Origin: Acerihabitans arboris
Lineage (GTDB): Bacteria; Pseudomonadota; Gammaproteobacteria; Enterobacterales; Enterobacteriaceae
Length of the DNA: 64,000 nucleotides
Assembly (NCBI RefSeq): GCF_010131535.1
Contig: NZ_WUBS01000001.1
Span: forward strand, 404,856 to 468,855
Direction: 5' to 3'
Part shown: positions 38,293 through 47,275 of the stretch, piece by piece
Layout of the letters: each line of letters starts with the position of its first letter
Position numbering within the stretch: position 1 is the stretch's first letter
Position numbers and translations under genes: made by a program
The notes under the pieces: model-generated
The model's database searches: none
What the model saw: only the letters and a program-made list of their open reading frames with translations
Told to the model about the DNA's origin: nothing

Positions 38293-39174
38293 ATGGCCGA
38301 GCTGCGCCGTTTTAAACAGGTCGATGTCTTTACCCCTACGCCGCTGATGGGCAATCCGCTGGCGGTGATCCTGGACGCCGATGGATTATCCGGCGGGCAG
38401 ATGCTGGCCGTGGCCCGCTGGACCAATCTTTCCGAAACCACCTTTGTCCTGCCGCCCTCGACCGCCGGGGCCGATTACCATGTGCGTATTTTCTCGCCGG
38501 CCGGGGAGCTGCCGTTTGCCGGCCATCCCACGCTTGGCACCGCCCATGCGATGCTTGAAAGCGGCTTTAAACCCAAATCAGCCGATCGGTTAATCCAGGA
38601 GTGCGGGGTGGGCCTGGTCCCGCTCGATCTTTCGCATTCCGGATGGCTGGCGTTCCAGGCCCCGCCGGCCAGGATCCATACGGTAAACGAGAGTTATTTC
38701 CCCTTGCTTAACGCCGCCGTGGGCGGCGCGACGACGGTCACCTGGTCGCCGCCGGTGGTGGTGGACATGGGCATTCGCTGGCTGGTGGCGCGCGCCGACG
38801 GCGCGTTGTCCTGTTTGCTGATGAAACCGGACACCGGCGCCCTGGAGCGGCTGCTGACGCGCTGCGAGGCCGACGGCCTGGCGGTGTATGGCCTTCATCA
38901 GCCGGGCGGCCCGGCGGATTATGAGGTCAGGGCCTTTGTCGTGGAACGGGGCGCGCTGGTGGAAGATCCGGTTACCGGCAGCGCCAACGCCTGCCTGGCG
39001 CGCCTGCTGCACGCCCAGGGTTTCCCTGATAATCCGGCTTTTGCTGAATCCTGGCGCGTCCGGCAGGGCACCGCGCTGGGGCGCGACGGACAGGTCAGGG
39101 TACGTTTTATCGACGGCGATCCCTGGATTGCCGGCCAATCGATCACCGTAATCGACGGCACCTTCAGGCTGTAG
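38293..39174 (+). CDS. PhzF-family isomerase-like protein
   Basis: A 293-residue member of the PhzF/YddE/diaminopimelate-epimerase-like fold. The family Glu motif NLSETTFV is at about residues 44-51, followed by the RIFSPAGELPFAGHPTLGTA motif (~74-93), and EDPVTGSANACLA in the second half-domain. PhzF proper makes phenazine precursors, but no phenazine genes are near and most enterobacterial members have no assigned substrate. The ribosome site AGGATGAG lies directly before ATG 38293. It stands alone between two convergent or unrelated units. Confidence 0.88.
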   Translation: MAELRRFKQVDVFTPTPLMGNPLAVILDADGLSGGQMLAVARWTNLSETTFVLPPSTAGADYHVRIFSPAGELPFAGHPTLGTAHAMLESGFKPKSADRLIQECGVGLVPLDLSHSGWLAFQAPPARIHTVNESYFPLLNAAVGGATTVTWSPPVVVDMGIRWLVARADGALSCLLMKPDTGALERLLTRCEADGLAVYGLHQPGGPADYEVRAFVVERGALVEDPVTGSANACLARLLHAQGFPDNPAFAESWRVRQGTALGRDGQVRVRFIDGDPWIAGQSITVIDGTFRL

Positions 39175-39195
39175 CCCGGCCGGCGCCACGGGGTC

Positions 39196-40239
39196 TTAGT
39201 CGGGTAAACGGCCGGCGCCTTCCGCCGCCGGTTCGCTTTCCTCCCTTCCCCGCGCCCGATGGACCGCTTCCCGCCGCTGGTTCTTTTCCCGCAGCGCCTT
39301 GGCGCGGCTCTCAAGCCCCAGGTAGAGCACGATCGCCAGCAATAGCGGCGCGATAAAATAGATCGCCCGGTAGGCCAGGAGGGCGGCGATAATGGTGCCG
39401 TGGGACAGATGCTCGCTGCCCAGCATGGCGACGAAGACCCCTTCCAGCACGCCGATGCCCGCCGGGATATGCACGATAACCCCGGCGATGCTGCTGACCA
39501 GCAGTACGCCGAGCACCAGCGGAAAATCGACTTTGTCGTTAAGCAGGATATAGATAATGGCGCCCATCGCCAGCCAGTTGGCGCAGGAGGCCACCAGCTG
39601 CGCGCCGGCCATGCGCAGCGACGGCAGCACCAGCTTTTGGCCCCTGAGGGTCCAGCGGCGCCGTTTGGCAAAAGCGCACAGCCAAAAATAAGCGGCGATC
39701 GTCAGCAACAGGCCGACGCCCGTCAGGCGCAGCGCCATCTCGCCGATACCCCATTTTGCCGGCAGGTGCCGCACCCCGAACGCGCAGACGATGCCGGAAA
39801 GCAGGATATAACCCAACCAATTGGTGGCCAGGCTCAGGCTGAAAATACGGGTAATGGCGCTGTTGGACAATCCCAGGCGCGAATAAAGCCGGTAACGCAT
39901 GCCGATGCCGCCGACCCAGGCGCTCAGGGTGAGAGTAAAGGCGTAGCAGATAAAGGAAACCAGCAGCACCTGCTTTTTAGCCAGCTTATGGCCGCAGTAG
40001 GCGCGGCCGATAAGATCGTAAATGCCATATAGCAGATAGCTGAAGATCACCAGCCCCACCACCATCAGCATCGCATTGCGCCGATAGCCGGTGATGGCAT
40101 GCGCCACGTCGCCCCAGTCCACCTTGCGGGCATAGATCACCAGCAATACCGCCACACCGATAAAAAACAGGCCGGTAAACACTTTTTTGGCCATGGACCG
40201 GGCGCGGTGACGTTTGCCGCCGGGGCGCTTGCGGGTCAT
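39196..40239 (-). CDS. ybhN: YbhN-type inner-membrane protein (UPF0104/MprF-like flippase domain)
   Basis: A 347-residue membrane protein with about eight helices and Arg/Lys-rich ends. It is the third gene of ybhP-clsB-ybhN, in E. coli order. The start overlaps the clsB stop as ATGA. Such proteins resemble the membrane part of lysyl-phosphatidylglycerol synthases; together with cardiolipin synthase next door, a role in handling anionic phospholipids is inferred. The C-terminal ~30 residues are charged and low in conservation. Confidence 0.88.
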   Translation of the reverse strand: MTRKRPGGKRHRARSMAKKVFTGLFFIGVAVLLVIYARKVDWGDVAHAITGYRRNAMLMVVGLVIFSYLLYGIYDLIGRAYCGHKLAKKQVLLVSFICYAFTLTLSAWVGGIGMRYRLYSRLGLSNSAITRIFSLSLATNWLGYILLSGIVCAFGVRHLPAKWGIGEMALRLTGVGLLLTIAAYFWLCAFAKRRRWTLRGQKLVLPSLRMAGAQLVASCANWLAMGAIIYILLNDKVDFPLVLGVLLVSSIAGVIVHIPAGIGVLEGVFVAMLGSEHLSHGTIIAALLAYRAIYFIAPLLLAIVLYLGLESRAKALREKNQRREAVHRARGREESEPAAEGAGRLPD

Positions 40240-41492
40240 GATTTGGCCCCTTCGTTTTCAGGTTCGGCGCGATCCTGGGTTTCCATCTCCGGCTGGACCG
40301 GCGGCGCCACCAGCGATAATTTCGGCGTATGGGCGGGAAGCCAGCCGATCCACGCCGGGAAATGGCGCAGGAAATGGAATACCACCACGGTTTTCGCCAG
40401 ATGCCAGTAGGTTTGCCTGGGCACGTGGCTTTCGTCAATCAGCAGGCAATCCCGCTCGATAAGCCCGTTAAGATTGTCACGCAACTGGCGCGTAAAGGCG
40501 CTGTCATGGATCACCACGTTGGCCTCCAGGTTCAGCGCCAGGCTGAGCGGGTCGAGATTACTGGAGCCGACCGTGGCCCAGCTGTCGTCCTTGACCGCCA
40601 CTTTGCCGTGCAGCGGACGACGGCAATATTCATAGATCTTCACCCCCTCGGGCACCAGGTAGTTATACAACATGCGCGCGCCCACCTTGACGATGGGCAT
40701 ATCCGGCTCGCCCTGCACGATCAGCACTACCCGCACGCCGCGCCGGGCGGCGTTGCGCATCTCTCTAAGCAGACGATAGCCCGGGAAAAAATAGGCGTTG
40801 GCGATAATCACCTCGCGTTTTGCGCTGCGCAGCATTTCGAGATAGTGGCGCTCTATATCGGTGTCGTGTTCATCGTTATCCCGGTAGACAAACAGCGCCT
40901 GGGCTTCGCCCGGCTGGCGGTTATGGGCCGGCAGCCGCGAGCGCCGCCCCCACCAGCTGCGGTGGTGATCTTCGCTGTACAGCGCCTGCAGGGTAAAACG
41001 GTGGATATCCTCCACCACCGGCCCCTCGACCTCCACCGCATAGTCCTGTTTGGCTTGCGGACCGTAATCGCCCAGATGCTCGGCGGAAAAATTGATCCCG
41101 CCGATAAACGCGATAAGGCCGTCCACCACCACGATTTTACGATGCAGGCGGCGAAACATGTTGGTGCGCATGCCCATAAACGCCGGGCGGGGATCGTAAT
41201 AACGAAAACGCACCCCGGCGGCGGTAAGCGCGCCGACATAGCCGTCGGACAGATCCGCCGAACCGTAGCCGTCGACCATGATCTCCACCCGTACCCCGCG
41301 CCCGGCGGCGGCGATCAGGTTTTCCTGCAACGCCTTGCCGACCTTATCCTCGAACAGGATAAAGGTCTCCAGCAGCACCTCTTTCGTGGCCTTGCCGATG
41401 CGTTCGTACAGGACGGGGAAAAACTGCTCGCCGTTTTCCAGCAGCTTGATGCGGTTGCCGTCGCGCCACTCCATATTCATGTTCTGTTTCAT
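40236..41492 (-). CDS. clsB: Cardiolipin synthase B
   Basis: Phospholipase D-type enzyme that makes cardiolipin from phosphatidylglycerol. It has 418 residues (E. coli ClsB 413). Two HKD motifs are present: [19 protein letters not shown] and [20 protein letters not shown] placed the start at ATG 41492, beginning [20 protein letters not shown], which overlaps the ybhP stop as ATGA; a longer frame to 41717 runs inside ybhP and is not supported. It overlaps ybhN by 4 bp. Confidence 0.95.
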   Translation of the reverse strand: MKQNMNMEWRDGNRIKLLENGEQFFPVLYERIGKATKEVLLETFILFEDKVGKALQENLIAAAGRGVRVEIMVDGYGSADLSDGYVGALTAAGVRFRYYDPRPAFMGMRTNMFRRLHRKIVVVDGLIAFIGGINFSAEHLGDYGPQAKQDYAVEVEGPVVEDIHRFTLQALYSEDHHRSWWGRRSRLPAHNRQPGEAQALFVYRDNDEHDTDIERHYLEMLRSAKREVIIANAYFFPGYRLLREMRNAARRGVRVVLIVQGEPDMPIVKVGARMLYNYLVPEGVKIYEYCRRPLHGKVAVKDDSWATVGSSNLDPLSLALNLEANVVIHDSAFTRQLRDNLNGLIERDCLLIDESHVPRQTYWHLAKTVVVFHFLRHFPAWIGWLPAHTPKLSLVAPPVQPEMETQDRAEPENEGAKS

Positions 41493-42250
41493 AAGTGGAT
41501 CTCCACGGCGAGGGGAGCATGGTCGGACAAATGCGACCACGGCTGGTTGGCCAGGGAGGTCGGCTCGCTGATACGGGCGTTCCTGACATATATCCGGTCC
41601 AGGCGCAGCAGGGGAAAGCGGGCGGGGAAGGTACGGGCGGGACGGCCGCGCGCCTGGGTAAAGACCTCCACCAGGCCGGCCTCGCGCTGCAAAATGGTAT
41701 TCGCCTGCTGGCGCCAATCGTTAAAATCCCCGGCCACCACCAGCGGCGCATGCGCCGGCAGCGTGGCGATATGCCGGCCCATGGCCAGCATTTGCTCCCG
41801 GCGATGCCGCTCCCTCAGCCCCAGGTGCACGCAAATCATATGCAGCTGCAGTTCGCGATCCGGCACCTGCAGCACGCAGTGCAGCATGCCGCGTTTTTCC
41901 GTGCCGCCGATGGATACATCCAGGTTGCTGTGGCTGGTGATGGGAAACCGTGAAAGCAACGCGTTGCCGTGATCGCCGTCCGGATAGACCGCGTTGCGGC
42001 CGTAGGCAAAATCGGCCCACATGGTATCGGCCAGGAATTCGTATTGCGGCACCACCGGCCAGTTTTCAAAACGCTGTGAATGCTTTTCATGCGCGCCAAG
42101 CACTTCCTGTAAAAACACGATATCGGGGGAGACGGTACGCACCGCTTCCCGCAGCTCCGGCAGGATGAAACGCCGGTTGAAGGCGGCGAATCCCTTATGG
42201 GTGTTGATGGTCAGTACCTTAAAGGAAAATCCCTGATCCGCTTGCGGCAT
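41489..42250 (-). CDS. ybhP: YbhP-type endonuclease/exonuclease/phosphatase-fold protein
   Basis: With ATG 42250 the product has 253 residues, the E. coli YbhP length. It has the EEP metal-dependent hydrolase signature: INTHKG near the N-terminus, IVFLQEV, and the C-terminal AGDFNDWR and LSDHAP segments. Its substrate is unknown; co-transcription with clsB and ybhN suggests a link to membrane phospholipid turnover. An upstream in-frame start at 42310 would add 20 residues with no similarity to YbhP. Confidence 0.92.
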   Translation of the reverse strand: MPQADQGFSFKVLTINTHKGFAAFNRRFILPELREAVRTVSPDIVFLQEVLGAHEKHSQRFENWPVVPQYEFLADTMWADFAYGRNAVYPDGDHGNALLSRFPITSHSNLDVSIGGTEKRGMLHCVLQVPDRELQLHMICVHLGLRERHRREQMLAMGRHIATLPAHAPLVVAGDFNDWRQQANTILQREAGLVEVFTQARGRPARTFPARFPLLRLDRIYVRNARISEPTSLANQPWSHLSDHAPLAVEIHL

Positions 42251-42510
42251 GCCTGGCGCGCCCTTTTTATCATGATAATCCGTTCGAAGCATTGTATCGA
42301 ACCCCTGCAAAATTTAGCGGCAAAAACCCACTCCCCGATGTATCGCGGGTAAAAAAATAGGTGGGAGGGAGGTAATTAATAATAAGTATGCTTAATATCT
42401 TAGCCGCTGCTAGGCAACCGCGCCAATCCACGGGGCGGCGCGCATGCCGGCGCGCCTCAACCCTGAGCCCGGCCCAGGCCGGATATCGACCTCTTGGACG
42501 CCCTTCAGCG

Positions 42511-42532
42511 CCATGGCTATTTACAGCCATGG
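42511..42532. repeat. 8 bp-arm inverted repeat upstream of phoA
   Basis: CCATGGCT and AGCCATGG flank ATTTAC, a perfect inverted repeat with no T-run. It lies about 30 bp upstream of the candidate Pho box, in the 404 bp gap between divergent ybhP and phoA. The rest of the gap holds no other clear feature and no gene. Confidence 0.5.
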
Positions 42533-42562
42533 ATTACATCGGGCGCGGGCAATTAAAGGGTG

Positions 42563-42580
42563 ATGTCATAAAAATGCCAT
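42563..42580 (+). promoter_or_regulatory. Candidate PhoB box of phoA
   Basis: ATGTCATAAAAATGCCAT carries two TGTCAT/TGCCAT units 11 bases apart, close to the PhoB consensus CTGTCATAWAWCTGTCAY. A -10-like TAGACT follows ten bases later at about 42591, the spacing seen at E. coli phoA. The phoA ATG lies 75 bp downstream of the box. It was read by eye only. Confidence 0.72.
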
Positions 42581-42654
42581 CCAGGTTACGTAGACTTACA
42601 TAATAATAAATTCAGACACACCCTTCGATTAGCCCGGCTACAGGAGTTTTATTT

Positions 42655-44088
42655 ATGCCGCATCCGCATCGTTCCTTACTCTCCCTTGCCCTTACCGTCG
42701 CGCTGCTGGGCGGCAACGGCCTGTTATCGCACGGCGCTTCGGCCGCCGGCGCCGAAAGCCTTCGCGCCGCGCAGGGCGACCTTGCCCAGCCCGGCGGCGC
42801 CCGCCGGCTCCAGTACGACCAAACCGAGGCGCTCAGGGCCGCGCTGACCAACCAGCCGGCAAAAAACGTTATCCTGCTGATTGGCGACGGCATGGGGGAC
42901 TCGGAAATAACCGCCGCGCGCAACTACGCGGTCGGGGCGGGGAACGTTTTCCCCGGTATCGACGCGCTGCCGCTGACCGGCCAATACACCCATTACGCCC
43001 TGGATAAGACCTCCCATAAGCCGGATTACGTTACCGACTCGGCGGCCTCCGCCACCGCGTGGTCCACCGGGGTGAAAACCTATAACGGCGCGTTGGGGGT
43101 CGATGTGTTCGGCAAGGATCACGTGACTATCCTGGAACTGGCCAAGGCGGCCGGCAAAGCCACCGGCAACGTCTCCACCGCCGAACTGGAGGATGCCACC
43201 CCGGCGGCCCTGGTGTCCCACGTCAGCTCACGCAAATGCTACGGCCCGGAAGCGACCAGTAAAAACTGCCCGGCCCAGGCGCTGGAAAACCAGGGGCGCG
43301 GTTCTATTGCCGAGCAACTGCTGTCGGCCCGCGCCGACGTCACCCTGGGCGGCGGTGCCAAAACCTTTGGCGAAACCGCCAAGGCCGGGCAGTGGCAGGG
43401 CAAAACCCTGCTGGAGCAGGCCCAGGCGCGCGGTTATCAGTTGGTGGGCGATCTGGACGGCCTGAACGGCGTGAGCGTGGCCAATCAGGACCGGCCGCTG
43501 CTGGGTCTGTTCGCCGAGGGTAATATGCCGGTGCGCTGGCAGGGACCCAAAGCCGTTTATCACGGCAATATTGAGCAGCAGCCGGTCACCTGCGTCGATA
43601 ATCCCAAGCGTGGCGCCACGATGCCGACCCTGGCGGCCATGACGCAAAAAGCCATCGATTTGCTGAAAAACAATCCGAACGGCTTTTTCCTGCAGGTTGA
43701 AGGGGCATCCATCGATAAACAGGATCACGCCGCCAATCCGTGCGGCCAGTTCGGCGAGACGGTGGACCTGGACGAGGCGGTGCAAAAAGCGCTGGAGTTC
43801 GCCCGCGCCGACGGCAATACGCTGGTGGTGGTAACCGCCGATCATGCCCATTCCAGCCAAATTATCGCCGCGGACGCCAAGGCGCCCGGCCTGACCCAGG
43901 CGCTGACCACCAAAGACGGCGCGGTAATGGCCATCAGCTACGGCAATTCGGAAGACCCCGAGTCCCAGGGCCATACCGGCACCCAGCTGCGCATCGCCGC
44001 CTTCGGCCCCTTCGCCGGCAACGTGGCCGGGCTGACCGACCAGACCGACCTGTTCTACACCATGCGCGACGCGCTGGGCATCAAATAA
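42655..44088 (+). CDS. phoA: Alkaline phosphatase, periplasmic
   Basis: Hydrolyses phosphomonoesters in the periplasm under phosphate starvation. It has 477 residues (E. coli PhoA 471), with a signal peptide to about residue 30. Metal and nucleophile motifs are intact: LIGDGMGD (Asp78), [12 protein letters not shown] with the nucleophile Ser129, [19 protein letters not shown] and [11 protein letters not shown]. Two disulfide pairs are expected from the Cys in SSRKCYG, KNCPAQ, TCVDNP and NPCGQ. No partner gene is adjacent. Confidence 0.97.
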   Translation: MPHPHRSLLSLALTVALLGGNGLLSHGASAAGAESLRAAQGDLAQPGGARRLQYDQTEALRAALTNQPAKNVILLIGDGMGDSEITAARNYAVGAGNVFPGIDALPLTGQYTHYALDKTSHKPDYVTDSAASATAWSTGVKTYNGALGVDVFGKDHVTILELAKAAGKATGNVSTAELEDATPAALVSHVSSRKCYGPEATSKNCPAQALENQGRGSIAEQLLSARADVTLGGGAKTFGETAKAGQWQGKTLLEQAQARGYQLVGDLDGLNGVSVANQDRPLLGLFAEGNMPVRWQGPKAVYHGNIEQQPVTCVDNPKRGATMPTLAAMTQKAIDLLKNNPNGFFLQVEGASIDKQDHAANPCGQFGETVDLDEAVQKALEFARADGNTLVVVTADHAHSSQIIAADAKAPGLTQALTTKDGAVMAISYGNSEDPESQGHTGTQLRIAAFGPFAGNVAGLTDQTDLFYTMRDALGIK

Positions 44089-44094
44089 AATCTC

Positions 44095-44115
44095 CGGCCG
44101 GGGGATATCCCGGCC
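44095..44115 (+). terminator. GC hairpin after phoA, without a T-run
   Basis: GGCCGGG and CCCGGCC pair around GGATAT just after the phoA stop. No U-tract follows, so it would be a weak intrinsic terminator at best. The rest of the 44116-44381 gap shows no gene. Confidence 0.4.
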
Positions 44116-44381
44116 CCAATCCGCTGATAAAACGATATTTGCGGCCATGGCAGGAAGATCGTAACACGCCGCAAATCCATCGCCGGAGGCTCGGGCGCGC
44201 GAATAGGGATCTGATCCATGAGAGCCGCCCTGGCGTTGTTCAAAGACGCTCCCGGCGTCTTGTCCCCGGCGCGCTACGCTTTACTCTTCTACGCTGCAAG
44301 CTCATGCGCAGGTTTGCATCTTGCGCCGGGGCGGGATTTTCATTAGCCTGCGATATTCCCCGCCCGCATGAGATTGGGTAA

Positions 44382-45476
44382 ATGACCGAGCAAAGCGCGC
44401 CCGCGCTGAAAGAAATCTTTAATCACGCCCGGCTGCGCGATATCGCGGCGCAAACCGCCGCCGTCCACCCGGGCTTCGATGCCGCGCGTTTCCTGGCCGC
44501 CACCGCCGAGGGGCTGGATGATTTATCGCTGATGGCGCGCCTGCGCCGGGTAAGCGTCTGCCTGCATGACGGCCTGCCGGCGGACTATGCGCAGGCGCTG
44601 GAGATTTTACGCCGGCTGGCGCCACGGCTGGACAACCGTTTTGTCACCCTGGTGCTGCCGGAGTATGTGGCGATGTACGGACTGGATGATTACGATCGGT
44701 CGATGGCGGCCCTGCGCTTTTTTACCGCGTTCGGTTCATCGGAGTTCGCGGTGCGTCCATTCCTGCGCCGGGACCTGGCGCGCGGACTGGCGCTGATGGA
44801 GCGCTGGTCGCGCGACGATAACGAGCACGTCCGCCGGCTGGCCAGCGAAGGCAGCCGCCCGCGCCTGCCCTGGTCGTTTCGCCTGGAGGCGCTGCTGGGC
44901 GACCCGTCGCCGGTAAAACCCATCCTCGACAACCTGCGCGCCGATCCCAGCCTGTATGTCCGCAAATCCGTGGCCAATCATCTTAACGATATCACCAAGG
45001 ATCATCCTGATTGGGTGATGGATCTGCTGGAGGGCTGGCCGCTGCAACAACCGCCTACCGCCTGGATCGCCCGGCACGCGCTGCGCACCCTGATCAAGCA
45101 GGGGGACCGGCGGGCGCTGGGATTGGTCGGCGCCGGGGAAGCTGCCCTGGTCAGCGTCGGGAAGCTGCGGATCGCCCCCGCCGAGATCCTGCTGGGCGAC
45201 GCCCTGCGGCTGGCGTTCCGGCTGAGTTCGACCTCGCCCCTGCCCCAGCGGCTGGTGATCGACTATGCGATTCATTATGTCAAGAAATCCGGCGGCACCT
45301 CGGTCAAGGTGTTTAAACTGAAAACCCTGACGCTGGCGCCGCTGGCCACCGTCGAGATTACCCGCAGCCAGACCATCCGCAATTTCACTACCCGTATGCA
45401 CTACGCCGGCAAACATGCCGTGGAGGTGTTTATCAACGGCGAATGCCTGGCGCGGGGCGCGTTTATCATCAGGTGA
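44382..45476 (+). CDS. HEAT-repeat DNA alkylation repair protein (AlkD-like)
   Basis: A 364-residue all-helical protein of the DNA alkylation repair family, which flips out and excises N3/N7-alkylated bases. HEAT-like helices run from about residue 15 to 230. Typical family elements are HVRRLASEGSRPRLPWSFRL (~149-168) and YVRKSVANHLNDITKDHPDW (~193-212). The C-terminal ~100 residues are beta-rich, an extension present in the longer AlkD relatives. The catalytic Asp/Trp cannot be assigned by eye, so activity is inferred. The ATG lies at 44382, after a GTAA-ending leader. Confidence 0.85.
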   Translation: MTEQSAPALKEIFNHARLRDIAAQTAAVHPGFDAARFLAATAEGLDDLSLMARLRRVSVCLHDGLPADYAQALEILRRLAPRLDNRFVTLVLPEYVAMYGLDDYDRSMAALRFFTAFGSSEFAVRPFLRRDLARGLALMERWSRDDNEHVRRLASEGSRPRLPWSFRLEALLGDPSPVKPILDNLRADPSLYVRKSVANHLNDITKDHPDWVMDLLEGWPLQQPPTAWIARHALRTLIKQGDRRALGLVGAGEAALVSVGKLRIAPAEILLGDALRLAFRLSSTSPLPQRLVIDYAIHYVKKSGGTSVKVFKLKTLTLAPLATVEITRSQTIRNFTTRMHYAGKHAVEVFINGECLARGAFIIR

Positions 45477-45485
45477 TCGACCGCG

Positions 45486-45962
45486 TCACAGGGGTTTTGC
45501 CATATTTACCCCGGTGACCCGGAAACCGCAGGCATCATACAGCACCTGGGCGCCGGGATTGCCGGCCGCCACCCGCAGGCCCAGCTCGGTAACGCCCTGC
45601 CCGCGCAGCAGCCGATCCAACTGTGCTAACGCGCTGCGGCCGAGTCCCCGGCGGCGCCAGGCGGGCAGGATGTAAAAATCGTAGATAAAGGCCGTATCGC
45701 CTTTGCGTCCGACCCATAAATACCCCGCCACCGGCCTCTGGCCCAGATCGGCGTCCGCATCGGCGGGCTCAATGCAATACAGCTGGTGATCCGCGGTATC
45801 CACTCCGAGCGGCAACGAGCCGTCGATACTGGCGCGGGCATTTTCCCTGCCCCGATGAATGTCATACCGGTGGGTGGCGCTCAAATCCCGCGCGTATTCC
45901 CCAATAAGCAACAGGCGATAGTCCGGGTATTCCACGGCGGCCATATTCCTGAGGATAATCAT
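45486..45962 (-). CDS. GNAT acetyltransferase
   Basis: A 158-residue member of the GCN5-related N-acetyltransferases. The acetyl-CoA site RRRGLGRSALAQLDRLL is in the middle, followed by LGLRVAAGNPGAQVLYDACG, the standard C-terminal motif pair. I used ATG 45962 because residues upstream in the longer frame are basic and unlike the family. Substrate is unknown. It lies between two unrelated genes, with its stop 9 bp from that of the alkylation repair gene. Confidence 0.85.
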   Translation of the reverse strand: MIILRNMAAVEYPDYRLLLIGEYARDLSATHRYDIHRGRENARASIDGSLPLGVDTADHQLYCIEPADADADLGQRPVAGYLWVGRKGDTAFIYDFYILPAWRRRGLGRSALAQLDRLLRGQGVTELGLRVAAGNPGAQVLYDACGFRVTGVNMAKPL

Positions 45963-46041
45963 AGTGCTGTGCGTCCTTTTTTTGCGCTGATCCGCGCGGG
46001 CCATCGGTTTTAAGCCGCAATAGGACACGGCCGTCGGCGAA

Positions 46042-46794
46042 TCATAAACCGCTTACCCCGCCGTCGACAATCAATTCGCTGCCCACCACAAAAGCCGATT
46101 CGTCGGAGGCAAGATACACCGCCGCTTTAGCCAGTTCCAGCGGCGTGCCCAGCCGGCCGAGCGGCACCAATTGTTTGATTTCCGCCAGCAAGGCCGCATA
46201 GGCCGCCCCGTCCAGACCCAGCTTTTCCAGCGCCGGGGTCTGTGTCGGCCCGGGGCTTAAGCTGTTGACCCGGATACCGCGTGAGAGCAACTCTCCCGAC
46301 AGGGTACGGGAGAGCGACAGCAGCGCCGCTTTGCTGGCGGCATATGGGCTGCTTTGCGGCAGGCCGATATGCGCGCTGACCGAACCGCATAAAATCACCG
46401 AGGCCGGGGCATGCAACAGCGGCAGCAGTGACTGCACCAGGAAAAACGGTCCCTTCAGGTTGGTGGCCATCAGGCGATCCCAGCTCGCTTCATCCCACCC
46501 CTCCACCGGCCGGTGGGTCACATCGGCGGCATTGATCAACAGCACATCCAGCCGGGGCCACCGGGCGGAAAGCTTTTGCGCCAGCATCGCCTGAGCGGCG
46601 GGGTCGCCCGCATCGCTTTGCAGGCACATCACCCGCTCGCCGCCCAGATCGGCGGCGGCACGCGCCAGCGCATCCGCGTTTCGCCCGGTGATGGCGACGG
46701 TCGCGCCCTCGGCCAGGAACTGACGGGCGGTTTCCAGCCCGATGCCACTGGCGCCGCCGGTGATTAAGGCATACTTATCAATTAAACGGTTCAT
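46042..46794 (-). CDS. Short-chain dehydrogenase/reductase, divergent from hxlR-type regulator
   Basis: A 250-residue classical SDR: TGGASGIG nucleotide motif at 13-20, a catalytic Ser/Tyr/Lys set with CGSVSA and YAASK near 138-160, and the family C-terminal DGGVSGL. Substrate unknown. A GAGGGTTAA ribosome site precedes ATG 46794. The divergent HxlR-type gene and the repeat between them suggest the SDR is controlled by it, a common arrangement for aldehyde- or quinone-responsive SDRs. Confidence 0.9.
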   Translation of the reverse strand: MNRLIDKYALITGGASGIGLETARQFLAEGATVAITGRNADALARAAADLGGERVMCLQSDAGDPAAQAMLAQKLSARWPRLDVLLINAADVTHRPVEGWDEASWDRLMATNLKGPFFLVQSLLPLLHAPASVILCGSVSAHIGLPQSSPYAASKAALLSLSRTLSGELLSRGIRVNSLSPGPTQTPALEKLGLDGAAYAALLAEIKQLVPLGRLGTPLELAKAAVYLASDESAFVVGSELIVDGGVSGL

Positions 46795-46830
46795 TTTTAA
46801 CCCTCAACAGGTGAAAACGCCATTATTGAT

Positions 46831-46853
46831 ATGATAGTATTAAAATGATAGTA
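46831..46853. promoter_or_regulatory. Direct repeat in the SDR/HxlR control region
   Basis: ATGATAGTA occurs at 46831-46839 and 46845-46853, a 14 bp period; TAGTA also faces an inverted TACTA at 46867-46871. It lies centrally in the 96 bp shared promoter region, the expected place for an HxlR dimer site. Confidence 0.5.
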
Positions 46854-46890
46854 GGTACCAATAGGATACTAAAGAGGCGAGAGGTATGAA

Positions 46891-47259
46891 ATGACGACCA
46901 AGGCGATTGCGCAACCGAAAAAAAATTTACCGCCGCCGGCCGCCGCCCCCTGTCCAATGATCACCTTTGTCGACCTGGTGGCCGGCAAATGGGCCATTCC
47001 AATCCTGTACCGGCTGATAGTCATCGACGCCCCGGTACGTTTTGGCGAACTGCAGCGGGGGGTGTACCCGATTACGCAAAAAGAACTGACGCGACAGCTG
47101 CGCGCCTTCGAAACCAAGGGCCTGGTACGGCGTACCCAATTTGCCGAAATCCCGCCCCGGGTTGAGTATCAGGTCACCGATCTGGGCAAGACGCTGAAGG
47201 CGCCGCTGCAGTCCCTGGCCGGATGGGTCAACGCGCATCAGGATGATCTGCGCGCGTAA
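46891..47259 (+). CDS. HxlR-family winged-helix regulator
   Basis: A 122-residue MarR-like regulator. The HxlR domain covers about 18-115: CPMITFVDLVAGKWAIPILY, then the recognition part YPITQKELTRQLRAFETKG and the wing VRRTQFAEIPPRVEYQVTDLG. The Cys at residue 21 is in the position of the redox/electrophile-sensing Cys of related proteins such as HypR and QorR, so it may sense reactive electrophiles. It is divergent from the SDR gene. Confidence 0.88.
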   Translation: MTTKAIAQPKKNLPPPAAAPCPMITFVDLVAGKWAIPILYRLIVIDAPVRFGELQRGVYPITQKELTRQLRAFETKGLVRRTQFAEIPPRVEYQVTDLGKTLKAPLQSLAGWVNAHQDDLRA

Positions 47260-47275
47260 TCCGCGGTGAAACCAG

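Noticed and set aside
41493..41717. Longer ClsB N-terminus
   Set aside because: It would run 75 residues into ybhP in a Pro/Arg-rich frame with no similarity to ClsB; the overlapping ATGA start at 41492 fits.
40329..41972. A 547-codon open frame on the plus strand opposite clsB and ybhP
   Set aside because: It is the antisense shadow of GC-rich coding DNA. It has no homology I can see, no ribosome site and spans two real genes whose motifs are intact.
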